Shown here: positions 32,991 to 45,356 of the stretch, in pieces
Numbering within the stretch: position 1 is the first letter of the stretch
How the letters are laid out: each line of letters starts with the position of its first letter
Assembly (NCBI GenBank): GCA_015179045.1
Contig: WHUZ01000014.1
Location: 248,001-312,000, forward strand
Length of the DNA: 64,000 nt
Origin: Kalaharituber pfeilii
Taxonomy: Eukaryota; Ascomycota; Pezizomycetes; Pezizales; Pezizaceae
Direction of reading: 5' to 3'
Notes under the pieces: generated by a model
Told to the model about the DNA's origin: nothing
Seen by the model: only the letters and a program-made list of their open reading frames with translations
Databases searched by the model: none
Made by a program: the position numbers and the translations under genes

Positions 32991-34392
32991 TATCAAGGAC
33001 ATTACTCTTCTGGTCAGCGTCCGGACTAGCTCTTTTCGTTCATCTGAAGATTCATTCTTCAGTAACCAGACTAATTCTTCAGCAGAAGCAGCAAGTGGGA
33101 TAGAGATTTACTTCGAGACACTGGAGTGGCAGAAGCAAATGTACTTTTTTGTCAAGCAATGGCAGATGTACCAAAGACAACCTATTCACAGGTTCAGAGT
33201 CAGTATCAAAAGCTTATAAAAGAGCCACGTGATTTTCTCCGTTCAATTTTCTCGTTTGATACTTCGGATTTCTTGGAGGGGTGCCCTTAGCAAGCAGGTG
33301 CCGTGCAAGCATCGTGGTATGCATAGATTATGTGTCGGAGGACAACTTGTAGGCTTGACCATCTACAGTAGGCCCTTCACTTGGGTCTTGAGGAAGCGCC
33401 GGGGATGCGACGGAGAGGGAGTAGTGGGCATAAGGATGATGGCGAGGACTGCCGCACATTTCGAACGCCGACAGCGTACTACATATATAAATAGCTTCAA
33501 TTGTCTTTTTTCTCGATTGTTGATCTCCATATGTCACTAAATTTTTCTCTGCACCTCTTGATAGGAGCAATTATGTCATCAACCCGAGCAACGAAAGGAA
33601 AAGGAAAAGAAAAGGGAAAAGAAAAAGGAGAAGAAAAAAATAAAATAAAATAAAATAAAAAAATAAAGAGAGAAAACACAATTTGGTACAATGAAGACTG
33701 ACGAACTATCACAGACAGATAGCGGCATATAAAGCACTCCTGTACTAGTCCATCATATCGCATCAGACTTGAGTTAGCCAAATATTCCAGCAACTCTATG
33801 CAGATAATCTACTTCACATATTGCACTCAACTCTGCAAATGCTGAGGGTCTATACCGGTCATCTATAGCTTCAATTCGATGCATATACAAAACCTTGCTT
33901 ACTCTCATGAAATGCCGATGTTTGCCCACCAACTGCAGTCACGCACTCTGCTAGTTTCCGCTGCTGGTACTCGTTCCTATTTGGCAATCAACGACGTAAC
34001 GATGTAACTCCCCAAACGGATGGGTAGTTGCAACAGTCTTTTGCTTAAAGGCCCGCCTTCCTCTCACTCATCTCTTCTCGCCATCTGCGTTCTCTCTGAA
34101 GCCTTTCAAGCTTTATGATTTGATTTGTCTCGAGAGCAAGCAAATCAAGAAAACCCTACAAACTCCCAGTGGTTTGATTCTGCAATAGCAGCTCCGGTTG
34201 AACGCTGTTGCTATCAATCAAAACTCCAACTGTCATTTTCTTCGCTTCAACTCACTTTCTGGCCCCCAGTCGATTTGCTTCTCTAAGCAATAATCCTTCT
34301 CTACAGTTCATTCCTCACTTAGCACCCTATACCTGCTTTCAACAGGGTGACAATTCAAGCTTGTATATCCGTCCTCCATTTTCTGTTGTACG
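32991..34392. other. Intergenic region with purine-rich simple sequence
   Basis: No supported gene. At 33590-33675 there is an A/G-rich tract that ends in (AAAAT)n. The last ~200 bases are probably the leader of the following orphan gene. Confidence 0.6.
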
Positions 34393-35451
34393 ATGGCAAA
34401 TCTTGTCATGTTTGTTCCTCAGTTGCCACCCCTTTTGGCTCGTGGTCAAAATTCTCCAGTTGTGCACTGGGCAGGGAATATAGAGCTATTACAGGCTGGA
34501 ACAGCTGAAGCTGAGGAGATCTGGAGACCTGGTAGCCCTGAGTACTACTCCTCGGAGCATCGCCAGCGTGATAAAGGCTTGGAACGGCAGTTTAAAATGG
34601 ACTTAAAAGCCTTGAGAAGGAAGAAAAGAGACGATTTATGGCAGCGTCTATGGAATTTACACAAAGACTTTCGTAACAAGTACAAGGAAAGTTTTTTGGA
34701 CGAAAAGCACACTTTGGAAATTGTGAATGATGAGGTTGCGAAACGAAACGTTCAAGACAAGTTTGCCGCTGATCGTCGAAGTTTGATTGATGGCTACACA
34801 GGCGACAAGTGGATGCTCCCAGTCGACCTTGCACTTGACCATGACCTTGAAGTGCACAACCTTCGGATCAAGTATCTGGACGACTCTATCCAGCTTAGGA
34901 AAGAGGCAAAGTCCGCATTTCACAGGGAGATTTTTAACAAGATCCTCGCTTCTGGTATTGCGAAGGAACCCACCATTGACCAGACATCACTGAATACAGC
35001 CTTCGTGGCTGGGGAAGAAGCAAGCTCGAGCGTGCAGGCTGTATCAGTCCAGGACCCAGCTCCATTGTCTGAGATATCTTATACACAAGGACTGGTAAGC
35101 CTTGAACAGCAAGCGTCTACACAGGAGTCATCCGCGCAAGTAGCATCTACACTGGAAACATCCACACAAGAAACTCAACTGAGCCTTATTCAGCCAGTAG
35201 AGGCTCCTGTTCTATCAGATATACCGGAGCGAGCAATATCTGTGGCTTCAAAGATATCTGCAGATTCGAAGAAATCAACGGCGCCAGCGAACTCTAGGTC
35301 AGAGCAATCAAGCTTACCCTCAACTCTTCGACTGCAAGAAATCCCATTTTTCAACAAAGCAGTAGCCAATTCATCAACCAACATTGCACAGCCTGCTCAT
35401 CAAACACGCCCTGCTGTCAAAGATCCGGTTCCCGTTAAAAGAAATTTCTAG
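34393..35451 (+). CDS. Hypothetical protein, intronless, 352 aa
   Basis: A single uninterrupted frame begins at ATG 34393 (MANLVMFVPQLPPLLARGQN). Residues 40-120 are rich in charged residues (LERQFKMDLKALRRKKRDDL, RLWNLHKDFRNKYKESFLDE) and probably helical. Residues 130-190 continue with mixed helical sequence. From about residue 195 the protein is Ser/Thr/Gln-rich and probably disordered (LEQQASTQESSAQVASTLET). No signal peptide, membrane segment or known motif is seen. The long frame, sensible amino-acid composition and isolated position support a real gene. I recognise no family; it may be lineage specific. Confidence 0.6.
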   Translation: MANLVMFVPQLPPLLARGQNSPVVHWAGNIELLQAGTAEAEEIWRPGSPEYYSSEHRQRDKGLERQFKMDLKALRRKKRDDLWQRLWNLHKDFRNKYKESFLDEKHTLEIVNDEVAKRNVQDKFAADRRSLIDGYTGDKWMLPVDLALDHDLEVHNLRIKYLDDSIQLRKEAKSAFHREIFNKILASGIAKEPTIDQTSLNTAFVAGEEASSSVQAVSVQDPAPLSEISYTQGLVSLEQQASTQESSAQVASTLETSTQETQLSLIQPVEAPVLSDIPERAISVASKISADSKKSTAPANSRSEQSSLPSTLRLQEIPFFNKAVANSSTNIAQPAHQTRPAVKDPVPVKRNF

Positions 35452-38211
35452 GGGAAAATCATTGGTGTACTGGCCGCAAGCTTCCCATTGCTCTTCTGAT
35501 CAATGCTAATGATGTCATAAATCTAGTAGCGGGAGGCCCTCGATATTTCTTGAAGCGAGATTCTCTCATCTGTTGGCCTTTTTTTCCCCACAATTATGTG
35601 AGATATTCTTTTTAGGCCCCCGATTATTTACATGGGATCTCGCTCTGCTCTAGGAGTTTGCTTCGTTGTCATTGCCAACCGGCACACTTCCTGACCATAT
35701 TCAACTTTACAATGCAGGTCCATTGCTCCAACTCAAATTGATATACTCCCAAACTACACAAACCTTCTGGACCGATAGCCAGCCGTCGAATTCCTCAGTT
35801 CTCATATTCTCTCCCCCCTAATAAAGGGGCTCGGGCTTTACATTTCTCGACTGAAACCCGTCGACTGATGCCTGGTAAATGAATGATTATTTTCCTATGT
35901 CTTACTAGAGGCAATCAAATATACCAGAAGGGCGGTTAGCAACACATCGATCAGAAATGTCAACAACGCTTACACTGGTCTTCTCAATGATGTCACATTC
36001 ATCCCCTACAGTCTCCAGGAACGAGACATCATATTGGGAAACGACAACCCCCCGTCGCCTCAAATTTCCTCATGACATCCCAAGCGCCAATTCTCAGCAT
36101 CATCACGAGGATGCATCAGCAAATACGGTAGCAAAGGCTGGTTTCCCAAAAACCTTTGCCAAGGAAAGGAACTGGAGATTGGGCCAAGGTCTCTCCTTCG
36201 GACAAAGGCGATCATAAAATATCTTGATGGGGATGTTGCCCTAGAACGTTTTTCTGAGCCGCCTGTCAAAAGGATTTTGATGAGAATCTAACGGATGAGC
36301 AAAATAATCAAGCGGCAAACTAGTGGGGAGATTAGAAAGCGTAGCATAGGTAAAGTTGAAAATGGGAAGACTCTGAACGAAAAGTAAGGACCTTCTTTTC
36401 TAGACTGGAGAGAAGGAGTGGTAACCCAGGGGAAGTGGAGGGTAGTCTTAACCCTGTTACTCGAAATTAAAGATTTCCGTTCAGAGCGAAAAAAACATTA
36501 TCAAAAATGGAAAAAGAAAGTTCAAAGGGAAGTCAAAGGTGAGGAGTGGTGAAGAACTTCGTTATATTTACCCGCGGCTGAAGCAGTTAGGTAGATGTTA
36601 CTGACTATGAGCACTCAGATCATCAGTTCTTGGGCAACAGGTTGAGCACAGAAGCAGTGGCAGGGACGAATAAAAACTCAGGCAAAGGTCAGGGAGGTGC
36701 CGAAAGCTAGTCCCTACCCTCAGGTGCCTGATATAGCAAACAACTTAACTGCTAAATCGAGCGTTTGTTGGGTCCCCAGTATCCAAATGTGTCTGGATCA
36801 CGGATAGTTTCAGGTAGCCATAATCAAATGCTCAGCAAGCACAGTAACACGGATGATCAACCCACACAACGGCTACAGCCAGTCCTACAATTCTGAAAGT
36901 TATAAGAATAAGCCTAGGCTAGTGGAAGCCGCCCCTAAGGATACTCCTGTGATGACATGGCACGGGTCGGAAATCTACAACTTCACAAGATATGAGCAAA
37001 CCTCACAGCCAAAGGACCTAGTCCATCTGTATTAAACTTTTACGCAGGGGCAGGTAGCACGATTTCCGCACACAGGCATATTCCCTTGGTCAGCACCGTG
37101 CCCACGAGGTGCCACTTTTGCCTGAAGTGGACCAAGCTTTTCTGATACCTCCTTGGAGGAATGGTAAGTTGACTGCGCTACGGGGAGTTGGACACGGTGC
37201 AAGAGACTCAAAGACAGATATCTGAAGGAGAACACAATTGGAAGGAAAAAGGCAGGATTCAAAACTAGAATTTTACAAGTGTGAATGGCAACACTAAGGA
37301 ACGTTCATGAGGTGGTGTTTAACGAAGGAGGGATTGTGGTTATTGAAATGGAGAAGGAGAGTGTTTCCCTGCAGTTATTGTCGACACAAGTCGTTTGCAC
37401 GCAGAATAGTCCCCAAGCTACTCTACTTCACCAATTTCCAGAGAGTTTCCTCCTCGTGGCTTTCGGCCTGGAAAATTAGAGGCTATACCCAACAAAAAGA
37501 TTTGGTGTCACCAGCTGCAATGATAACGTTGCGTGGGAGATTCAGGGAGAGCTGAGAATAATTCTTCCTTTGCCCACGAAAAATTGTACCGTCTGGTTGA
37601 CCTTGTACGGGAGGCAGAGGGGAAGCTAGGCTCATTGGAAAAGTACTGGAGTGATGAGCATCCGACTGCAAGGGCAGTGTTTAAGAGAACGCTGTGGGTT
37701 GTTGATAACTTGATTGTGAAAGAACGTGAAACGGGGCAGAGGGGGGAGAGGGCTAGGGAGATGGGATGGGATGAATGACATGAGTGCTTGCCCTTACTTC
37801 TTTGTATAGACATGCTCTGGGGGTTGTTTGATGAGGATATCCCCAGTGGATGCCCTCAGTGTGGAAGGGTAAATGCACTGGGATCCTCTTCTGTAATAGA
37901 AAACCAATGATCACATAAATTAAGTAGTAGCTAAGTGAGAAACTTACTTGCTTGCTACGGCCTCATTATCTCAGGGGATATACACAACTCAGTTTCCCCG
38001 CACAGAATTATCAATAGACAGGGAGATTGCACTGCCATGTACATACAACAGTACCACCCAAGAAATACAAACTTGGGCAAAGTGTCAAAAACACGCAATA
38101 CAGCCGCTGTATTGAGAATCAAAATCAGACTGAAAATGCGTGAAAAATTGTCACCCAAACCAACAAATACAAGAGCAAGAAGAATTCCAGAATTAACGAG
38201 CAAAAAAACAT
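35452..38211. other. Gene-poor region with coding-like fragments
   Basis: I could not build a gene here. Three plus-strand stretches read like protein: about 35910-36085 (LNDVTFIPYSLQERDIIL, then a stop), 36853-37035 (a 60-aa frame from ATG with TPVMTWHGSEIYNFTRYEQT), and about 37560-37778 (KLYRLVDLVREAEGKLGSLE, TARAVFKRTLWVVDNLIVKE). They are in different frames and lack clear linking splice sites. They could be remnants of one dead gene or unresolved exons. Confidence 0.35.
38202..38208 (-). terminator. RNA polymerase III T-run terminator of tRNA-Glu
   Basis: Seven consecutive T on the minus strand start four bases after the tRNA 3' end, as expected for pol III termination. Confidence 0.8.
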
Positions 38212-38306
38212 TCCGCACCGGGGAGTCGAACCCCGGTCTCCGAGGAGCTTGGATCCTTTCTAGGGGAAATGAAAGCTCGGTATGCTAGCCGTTACACCAG
38301 TGCGGA
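38212..38306 (-). tRNA. tRNA-Glu (anticodon UUC) with 24-nt intron
   Basis: The minus strand folds as a tRNA. Acceptor arms are TCCGCAC (38306-38300) and GTGCGGA (38218-38212). The D arm includes GGTGTAACGGCTAGCAT, close to the A box of fungal tRNA-Glu. The anticodon stem is CCGAG/CTCGG with loop CT-TTC-A; an intron of 24 nt (38269-38246) follows the base after the anticodon, the canonical position for nuclear tRNA introns. The T arm is CGGGG-TTCGACT-CCCCG, the B box. A run of seven T follows on the minus strand (38208-38202), a pol III terminator. Confidence 0.93.
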
Positions 38307-41300
38307 TATTACATGAATGCACTTGAATAGTACATTATAATAGCGTACTGGCAGTATTCTAAGATTACAGTATACATGTGTATAGCCGGCTTCAGGGTAA
38401 CAGTGGAAGGCGTTACACTACTGACTAATTGCAAGAATCTGGGTATATATGATAGTACCAACTTTAAAAAAAAACTGAGCTAACTGAGGGGGGCCCCGGA
38501 TCAAGCCAAAAAAAATTAAAAAAGAACGTGCAACCTAGGGATACCATCACAATTAGAAAAAGAGTGGAAAAAACGAAAGTAAGATTAGGACTTTCAATCT
38601 TCTTGTTAGTGCTGTTTCCAGCTCATGTTCAGTCCTATATCATAAACGAAGAACTTCAACTTACCCAACTAATATGCTGCGATTTCAATGAATTCATAGA
38701 TCCACCAAACCCTTTTTTCCCTTCTTCTTCTTACTTTTAGTTTGCCAGCCAAATAAATCATCAAATCAAACCAGTCCAATCCATCTCCATCCGTTCCCAA
38801 TTATCACACACGTTCCTCCGTGGCATACTTAACGGAGATACAAGAAAGTTGAAGTGGTCGTGGATGCTAGGGGCATCTTGCGCCAGTTCTACGACCACAA
38901 TTTGTGCTTAGGCACCAAACTATTATATTGGCCAGGTGCATATAGCTCCAGCGCCTGTTAAAAATTTGAATATATTCGCCCTATGTGATAGGAAACCTTT
39001 TTGTTGATCAACCAAAGCTCACTTTATTTTAGCAATGACGGGCTATCTTCCAAACATATCGGCGCCAGCTCAGCGGCGGTGGTGGCAAAATAGTATCTAA
39101 AGTACTAAATATTCCGGAAGTGCCAACCAGACTACTTGCGGAAGAGCTACGGGTAGATGTTCATTAATTGATACCCATTACGTGGTTAATTCTAAGAAAA
39201 TTACAGTTGATATGTACTTAGTAGCCTCGGACCAGGTGTTTAGTGCTAGAGCATACTAGTAAGGTCTTGGCAAATGTATTACTTAAGCTATATTTCTATA
39301 TTCTTATATCCGACGTTAGTTAATATCCATTATGTGGTTGATTATAACCGTTAATAGGTAGTAGTTATAGAGAATATTGGTTTGAATAACATTCTTGATT
39401 AAAGCAAAGGAGTCGTTAGACCAATCATCGGCGTGGGGCAATTGCCGTGCCATCTAGCAGCCAATTTTTCCGCGGTCTCAACACCCAATGAATATCCCTG
39501 CACGTGACAATCTTTATAAACGCCACTTGCAACTACAAGTGCATTGCTATTAGGCATTTTCTTATCTTCATAACAACACAAAGCTGATCTTTAAGTATTC
39601 AGTAATTGGAACCTTGCCAGGACTTGGAAACAAGATCGAAACGGACAGAGAAATCCACATGCAAATATCTGCATGTGTATGTGTGGTCTCATATACCATA
39701 TGCTTGATATATCACATGATCCTGTACAATGATGTACTTGTGCTGGAATGAAGCTCTTACTCAAGCCAGCTAAGTGCAAACGCTTGAAGTTTATCCACTA
39801 TTTTTCTCGTTCATCAGCGGTGAAGAGCTTGTACAGCACCGTTCAACAGACATCTCTCCTGCTAAATATAAAACTTGAGTTCATGATCAAGATACAGATA
39901 TTTTCATTAGTTTCAAAAATCAAATGACCCTCCAAGTACATCATTACGTGCTCCAGTACTGGCAATTACGGGGCCTACCCTACCTAATCACCAGCGGAGC
40001 CCAGAATGTCCAAGCAATATATGTGATTTGTGAATGCACAGATGTGTTGGCATGCTTGGTTTTTGAGTGACATCGACAAGTACAGATTCCAACGCCTCCG
40101 AGTAAGGTTATTAGTTTATTAGTTATGAGGAGTAAGAAAAAAGAAAGGCAAAAAAAAAAAAAAAAACCTGAATTTTTCGCTGCTTGTCAAACCTTGGAAG
40201 TATCAATTTCTGTACGTTTTCTCACAAAAAATTTAGTAACCGGTTTGCAAGAAAATATTCGCTGTCGAATAATACTTTTGATATCTCACAATAGCTTGAG
40301 CAGAGCTCTTGGGCGCTAACCCACGTAGGAGTACGCTTTCCATGGACTGGATACAACCTCGACGTGTACGGAGCTCTTTTTCAGTTCACTCCATCCAGTT
40401 ATGATTTGCCCTTTTTGGCCACTAGAACTGGCATGTTGACATGGAATTTTACATGTGCTCCACTAACACATGTGTAACATGGTGCCGAATTAATCCCCCA
40501 GGAGTTAACTAGTCTTGTAACCGGGCTAGAAGTTAAGGCAGAATTCGCAAGTAGATAGTACTATGCCTTATGCTGGTTTCAACGGTAAGGCCTCTCCCTT
40601 GCTTGCCACTTTATCCCGACTGTTGTTGGGGAGAACCCTTAAGCTCTGATTAATATGATCTCGCACTGCAAAGCTGGATGTTGTGCACCCGCAAGTTAGC
40701 CCGCTTTGCAATTGCGCACCCTTAATGATTGAGAGAGCCTTGTTGCCCGTGTCTACGAGCTGCGGATGGACGCACCCTGTAAGGAAAGAGACGTGCAAAG
40801 ATTTTAAAAGCCCATGGTCTGAAATGCTAGGGGGATATCATGGAAGGAACCACAAGCTGTGGAGAAGTGATGTGCTGGCAGAGATCTACTCAGAGATCGC
40901 CCTCGCCTCATCACGGCCCAGTGGGCGGAGGGGAGAAAGATTACTAGTAATTTTACGACGATATGGGTTAATTGTATGTTTCCAATTGCAAATGTCGACT
41001 GATCTTTGCGTTTCTCGAAAATGTTTCTTTTACTTTTTTCAGACAAGTTTCGATATGCCACAAGCAGTACTGGCTGTTGCCCCGTATATTGGCCGTGCTG
41101 CTGCTGCTTGGGGCCGGCTTCGGTTAGTCTGGGCCAATTCATATCATGACCAATTACAAAGAGGGGCAGCTGATGTTCTTCAGAAAGGTATGCACAGCAA
41201 ATCCAAATATCTGGGGCCATCCAACTGCATCTTGTTGCCGACAGTGGGCCAGGCCTTGCAAACCGCCAGTGGATTTAGTCACGGGGATCGAACTGCCCTC

Positions 41301-42618
41301 TGCTGTGGGCGCCGATGATTGTTTCGTAAATGTTGGAATTATTCCGCACCGTTATGGCATGCAGTGGGGCGCTGAATAACACATCTACTGTACTCTACTA
41401 CATATCGGATAATAGCTTTCCCTGGTGCTCAACGTCTTTTGAGGATAAAAGAAAGAGCTAACGCAACAAACACAAACACTGCGGCAGCATCGCTAGCGGT
41501 CAATATTATATAAGCAACCCATCACGTTTGGAGCTTTGCATTCTCCGTGATAAGGATCTCTAGCTGCCGTCCGAATATCATTCATGGAAGGCTTTCGTGA
41601 ACCCTGGGGTTACTCCAGCATCCACAACCGTTGTATAGAAGTGAACACGTCCAAGCGAACGTGCACTCGAGTACTACCCTGCATGTGTGCGAGCGTCTAG
41701 GGCTGCTTTCAGTATAACCTAATGGATCCGTTAGAATAAAGTCAACTACAAGAACCTACCAAAACATATCCCTGCTGTTCCTATAATCCAGCTGTTCCAC
41801 GCACGAAGATCTTTAATACCACCATATGTCTTTTGACAAGCGAGCAATTAATTACCCAATTTAATGCGGGTGAAAAACCACACGCCAAACCAAGACGCTG
41901 GTATTGCTTTACCAAAAGGTGCAACTGATATCTGGTGTGCTTATTTATGCCACTCACTAGAACCAATCGGTAGGCAGCGCTGGCTTCCCGCCCATGGGGG
42001 GAGGGGATATTCCTAAACCTTTTCTTTATCAAAGCAGTAGCAGACTTCTAGATAGCAGTTAATATATTGTCAAGTGGAGATATCATTGGAATCTTTACCT
42101 CCTCCAGCTTCGTAACCCTTCTTGCCAGCTCCCCGCCACCATTCCCTGATTCGCTTCCATCAACCCGTCCGCCCGTTGAGTTGGTACCAAAATCACGCAG
42201 ACGGCGAGCAGAAATCAACTCGAAGATGGTTGTACCAGTCTCTTGAGAGAGTGTGGGGGGGAGGGGGGAGGGGGAGGGGATTTGGAAATATATTACCATA
42301 GTACCTGTGATACTGCAGGTTGAGTAGGTTACTGTTGAAACTGTTTGGACCGACTTGATATTCTTGGATCTCTCTATGAAAGGCGCACGAAAAGTGCCCT
42401 CCCCCTTCCTGTCCTGCAAATTCGAAGTCCAGCCCAAAACTACTTGTATACTTATCCACAAGTGGGGCTTTACGGTATGCAGTGCAGCTCCCTGGCAATG
42501 AGCTGACCGTGATGGTCTCGTTCACGATCACAGGCAACTGAGCTTGGAATCCTTTGGTTATTACACTTAGTTTCGTTCCCGGCCCCCTGCAAGGGCCTGG
42601 TGGCTCCCTGCCCACAGC

Positions 42619-42666
42619 GGTGCTGCGGTGCTGCGGTGCTGCGGTGCTGTGGTGCTGCGGCGCTGC
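42619..42666. repeat. 8-bp tandem repeat (GGTGCTGC)6
   Basis: Six head-to-tail GGTGCTGC units, with single changes in units 4 and 6. Confidence 0.85.
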
Positions 42667-42778
42667 GGGATTGAGATGCAGCCGCGCCTTAACTCCAGCA
42701 GCCCTGCTCAGCCAGTGGCAGCGCACTCCAGCCCCCCCCACCATTACATCATGCCCGCGCGCTGCTGCTGCTGCCGCT

Positions 42779-42820
42779 CCTGCTCCTCCCTCCCCTCCCC
42801 TCCCCTCCCCTCCCCTCCCA
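42779..42820. repeat. (CTCCC)n pyrimidine repeat
   Basis: Seven or more consecutive CTCCC/TCCCC units in uninterrupted pyrimidine sequence. Confidence 0.8.
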
Positions 42821-43434
42821 TTGGGGTTATGCAACAAGACTGCCCCCCCCCTCCGGCTCAAGGGCAGCCCAGCATCGCTGCGCCCCGTGGATCCGTACGT
42901 GTGTCGCCGTATATGATATTGCCGGGCGCTCTCGATATCATATCAGGAGGCGCGCGATGGTGCCGGTGGCCCACTGGCGAGTTCGCCCACGCCAGCGCTG
43001 CCCTTGACGATTGACATCGGAGCGGTGCATGATCATATGTTACATATCCATGCAAGTACCGTATGTATGATATACTGTATATATAATGTCGAGGGAAGCA
43101 GAGCCAAGCTGTTTACACGGAGTTAGGGAATCGCAATTAACTCCATCTCCATGCAACGCCCCCATGCATACATGCATACGCATATGAGTGCATATGATAT
43201 GCCCACAGAGCGCAAGCCCTCGCTGACACCGTTCCACGCCCAGGCCTATTTGCGAATCTCGATGATGCGGCTCATCCAACACGCATGACTTTACTTGCCG
43301 CGAGGCTGCGCATGCCCACTGATACTACTGCTGTTCCAGTTAATCGGCGTGCGCATCTTATCTAGTCTGCTGCATCATACACATCGACTTCCGCCTGCGC
43401 TCGCCGCCCAGAAAACCAAGCCTGCCCCCCCTCG

Positions 43435-43570
43435 CCCCCCCCCCCCCCCCCCCCCCGCCATGAATGGAATGTTGCAGCGAGCGTTTCTTGCCAGCCCATG
43501 AGCTACCCTCCCCCTCCCCCCTCCCCCTCCCCCCTCCCCCTTCCCCCCTCCCCACCCTTCCCTCCCTCCC
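43435..43570. repeat. 22-nt poly-C run followed by CCCCCT-rich tract
   Basis: A run of 22 C lies at 43435-43456. After about 50 mixed bases, 43506-43570 is again almost pure C/T with repeated CCCCCT. The tract sits 260-400 bp upstream of the next start codon. The complementary strand has strong G-quadruplex potential. Confidence 0.85.
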
Positions 43571-43833
43571 AGCACCCTGCGCTTGCCTCCCCAGCCTTCT
43601 GCCTTGGTCGCGGTGTAGTACACAGTTCGTACTTTACATCGAATATTGCCTGAAAACAGGAATATATAAGGTGAGCCTTGAATCCCCCCACTCCGGCTGC
43701 CTCTTCATCCCCGGGGTTTTTATACTTTCCAAACAGCTTACTGCGCTCTCAATCCAATTCGGACTCTGCACTACTTGATTCATAAGGAAACGCACATTCG
43801 AGCTCGGAATTTCACCGACAGACACCCTTCGCC

Positions 43834-44908
43834 ATGACTTTTTATCATACTCCCATAGCTAACCCCTACCGCGCCTCCACCGGCTCAATGCCCTTGAGGG
43901 TTCCTACATCTCCAAGCAGATCGAAATATGAAGAGACCTGCGAGTCATGTGGTTCATCATACACGGATGAACACCTTCTTCCCCTCAATACGCCGTTTTC
44001 ATCCTCCGGTTCTCTTCAGCCACCTCCACAGCATCACCATCGGCCGCGCCGAGCTTCAAACTCTGCCCACGAACCTCCAAAAATTTTGACTCGATACCCC
44101 AATGGAGCGATTATCCTCGAGCCCGCGACATCCTATCCTACACACGGAAGTGAGAGACGACGGCGACCGCCTGTTTCTGCCCCACCATCACCACCATCTC
44201 ATGGTTCTATACCAAGATCGGTGGCTCATAGACCCTGGGCTTCGTACTACAAGGAAATTAGCGTCACAGAGGACAATGCAGCACGTCCAGGGACAACGCG
44301 GTTTCCAAGGAAACTCGTGAATAAGGACGCTGTGAAGCAGATGGGTCTACCATTTGAAGAGGAGCGTGGAGGTGCTATTGTCGTGCCGAGCGCGCTTCCA
44401 CGGTCCGAAATTGAACGTTTGGTAGAGCTTACGGAATCAATCAGAGGTAGGCGCTGTTGCCGTATTATTGTCCATTACATGTAGTGAGAACTAACAACTG
44501 AATTGGTGACCCTTAGCAAATCGGCATCATTCTCACCGTCAAGAAAAACATGTTCGAATAATCACTCAACCCACAGACACCATTGAGCACCCTGAGGACC
44601 GCAACCACCACCATCGGAGGTCCTATGTGGCTTCATCAACGCCGCACAGTTCGCAACCTCAGGTACACTTTGCTGGGAGCCCGCGGAGCTCATCTCAACG
44701 GTTACAGCGAGCAGAGGAAGAGGCTGCCGCTGCCGCTGCCAGGGCCCGTGATCGAGCATACCGGGCGGAAGTATCTGGAGGCTGGCTTGATGGTGTGAGG
44801 GCTACCAAGGCCGTTATTGAGGCCGAGGAGAAGGCAAGGATTGCTGAGGATATTGCGCGCAAGGAGGGTTCGAGGACGAGGAGAGAAGTCATCATCACTA
44901 GGGGATAA
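43834..44908 (+). CDS. Hypothetical disordered protein (Pro/His/Arg-rich)
   Basis: Two exons, 43834-44446 and 44517-44908, give 334 aa. The start is MTFYHTPIANPYRASTGSMP. A short C-x2-C pair occurs in YEETCESCGSSYTDEHLLPL. Proline- and histidine-rich disordered sequence follows (LQPPPQHHHRPRRAS), then two better-ordered blocks (ILTRYPNGAIILEPATSYP, and RPWASYYKEI with FPRKLVNKDAVKQMGLPFEE). The C-terminus has an Ala/Glu/Arg-rich helix (LQRAEEEAAAAAARARDRAY) and an ending EVIITRG-like segment (REVIITRG). The intron (GTAGGC..CCTTAG) joins frames cleanly. I recognise no family and infer no function. Confidence 0.7.
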
Positions 44909-45356
44909 ATATGCAGCATAGATAACCGGTGACGGAAGGCTTCAACTCCCGAAGAGGCCGGCCCTTTATCTTCTCATTTTTTTTCTCTTGAAAAAAAATA
45001 TCTTGACAACGTATATTAGTATTTATATTGTCTTTTTTTTTTAATTGTGGGGTTGGGGTTGAAACTCTTTATTCCTTTATTTCCTTTTCCTTTTCCTCTT
45101 TTTTATTCCCCTCCCTCTCTTAGTTTTAATATTGCGGTGTGTATTATTTTAGTTTTACGAAGCATTGTAGTTGTGTGCATGGATAAGCTCGGTAGTTCCA
45201 ATGATATGATATATTGCATGACCCCTTTTGTAACGTTGGCAGATCACGAATCCTCTATAACCATCCCCCGCTGATGTCATCTGACGGCTTCTCGGGAGAA
45301 TCTATACGTCATTGCACCCCTTGAATTACGGTATCACGGAAGCCCTCTTGTAGAGA
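44909..45356. other. Intergenic region
   Basis: No gene in 448 bases. T-rich tracts near 44980-45040 are probably 3' UTR, and the remainder is the promoter of the dehydrogenase gene. Confidence 0.65.

Larger units (their letters stand above)
38307..43833. other. Long gene-poor region (5.5 kb)
   Basis: I recognise no gene. Between about 40680 and 41320 both strands stay open (211 aa on plus, 138 aa on minus), but neither has a known motif. Imperfect direct repeats of about 30 nt occur near 39165 and 39318. From 42240 to 43570 the DNA turns into alternating polypurine/polypyrimidine tracts, listed separately, which end just upstream of the next gene. Confidence 0.5.

Noticed and set aside
40683..41318. 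211-aa plus-strand and 138-aa minus-strand frames
   Set aside because: Both strands are open, composition is mixed, and I see no conserved motif or matching splice pattern. Kept only as part of the intergenic note.
42193..43778. Several proline- or glycine-rich frames up to 222 aa
   Set aside because: They translate simple-sequence tracts ((CTCCC)n, poly-C, the GGTGCTGC repeat), not a gene.
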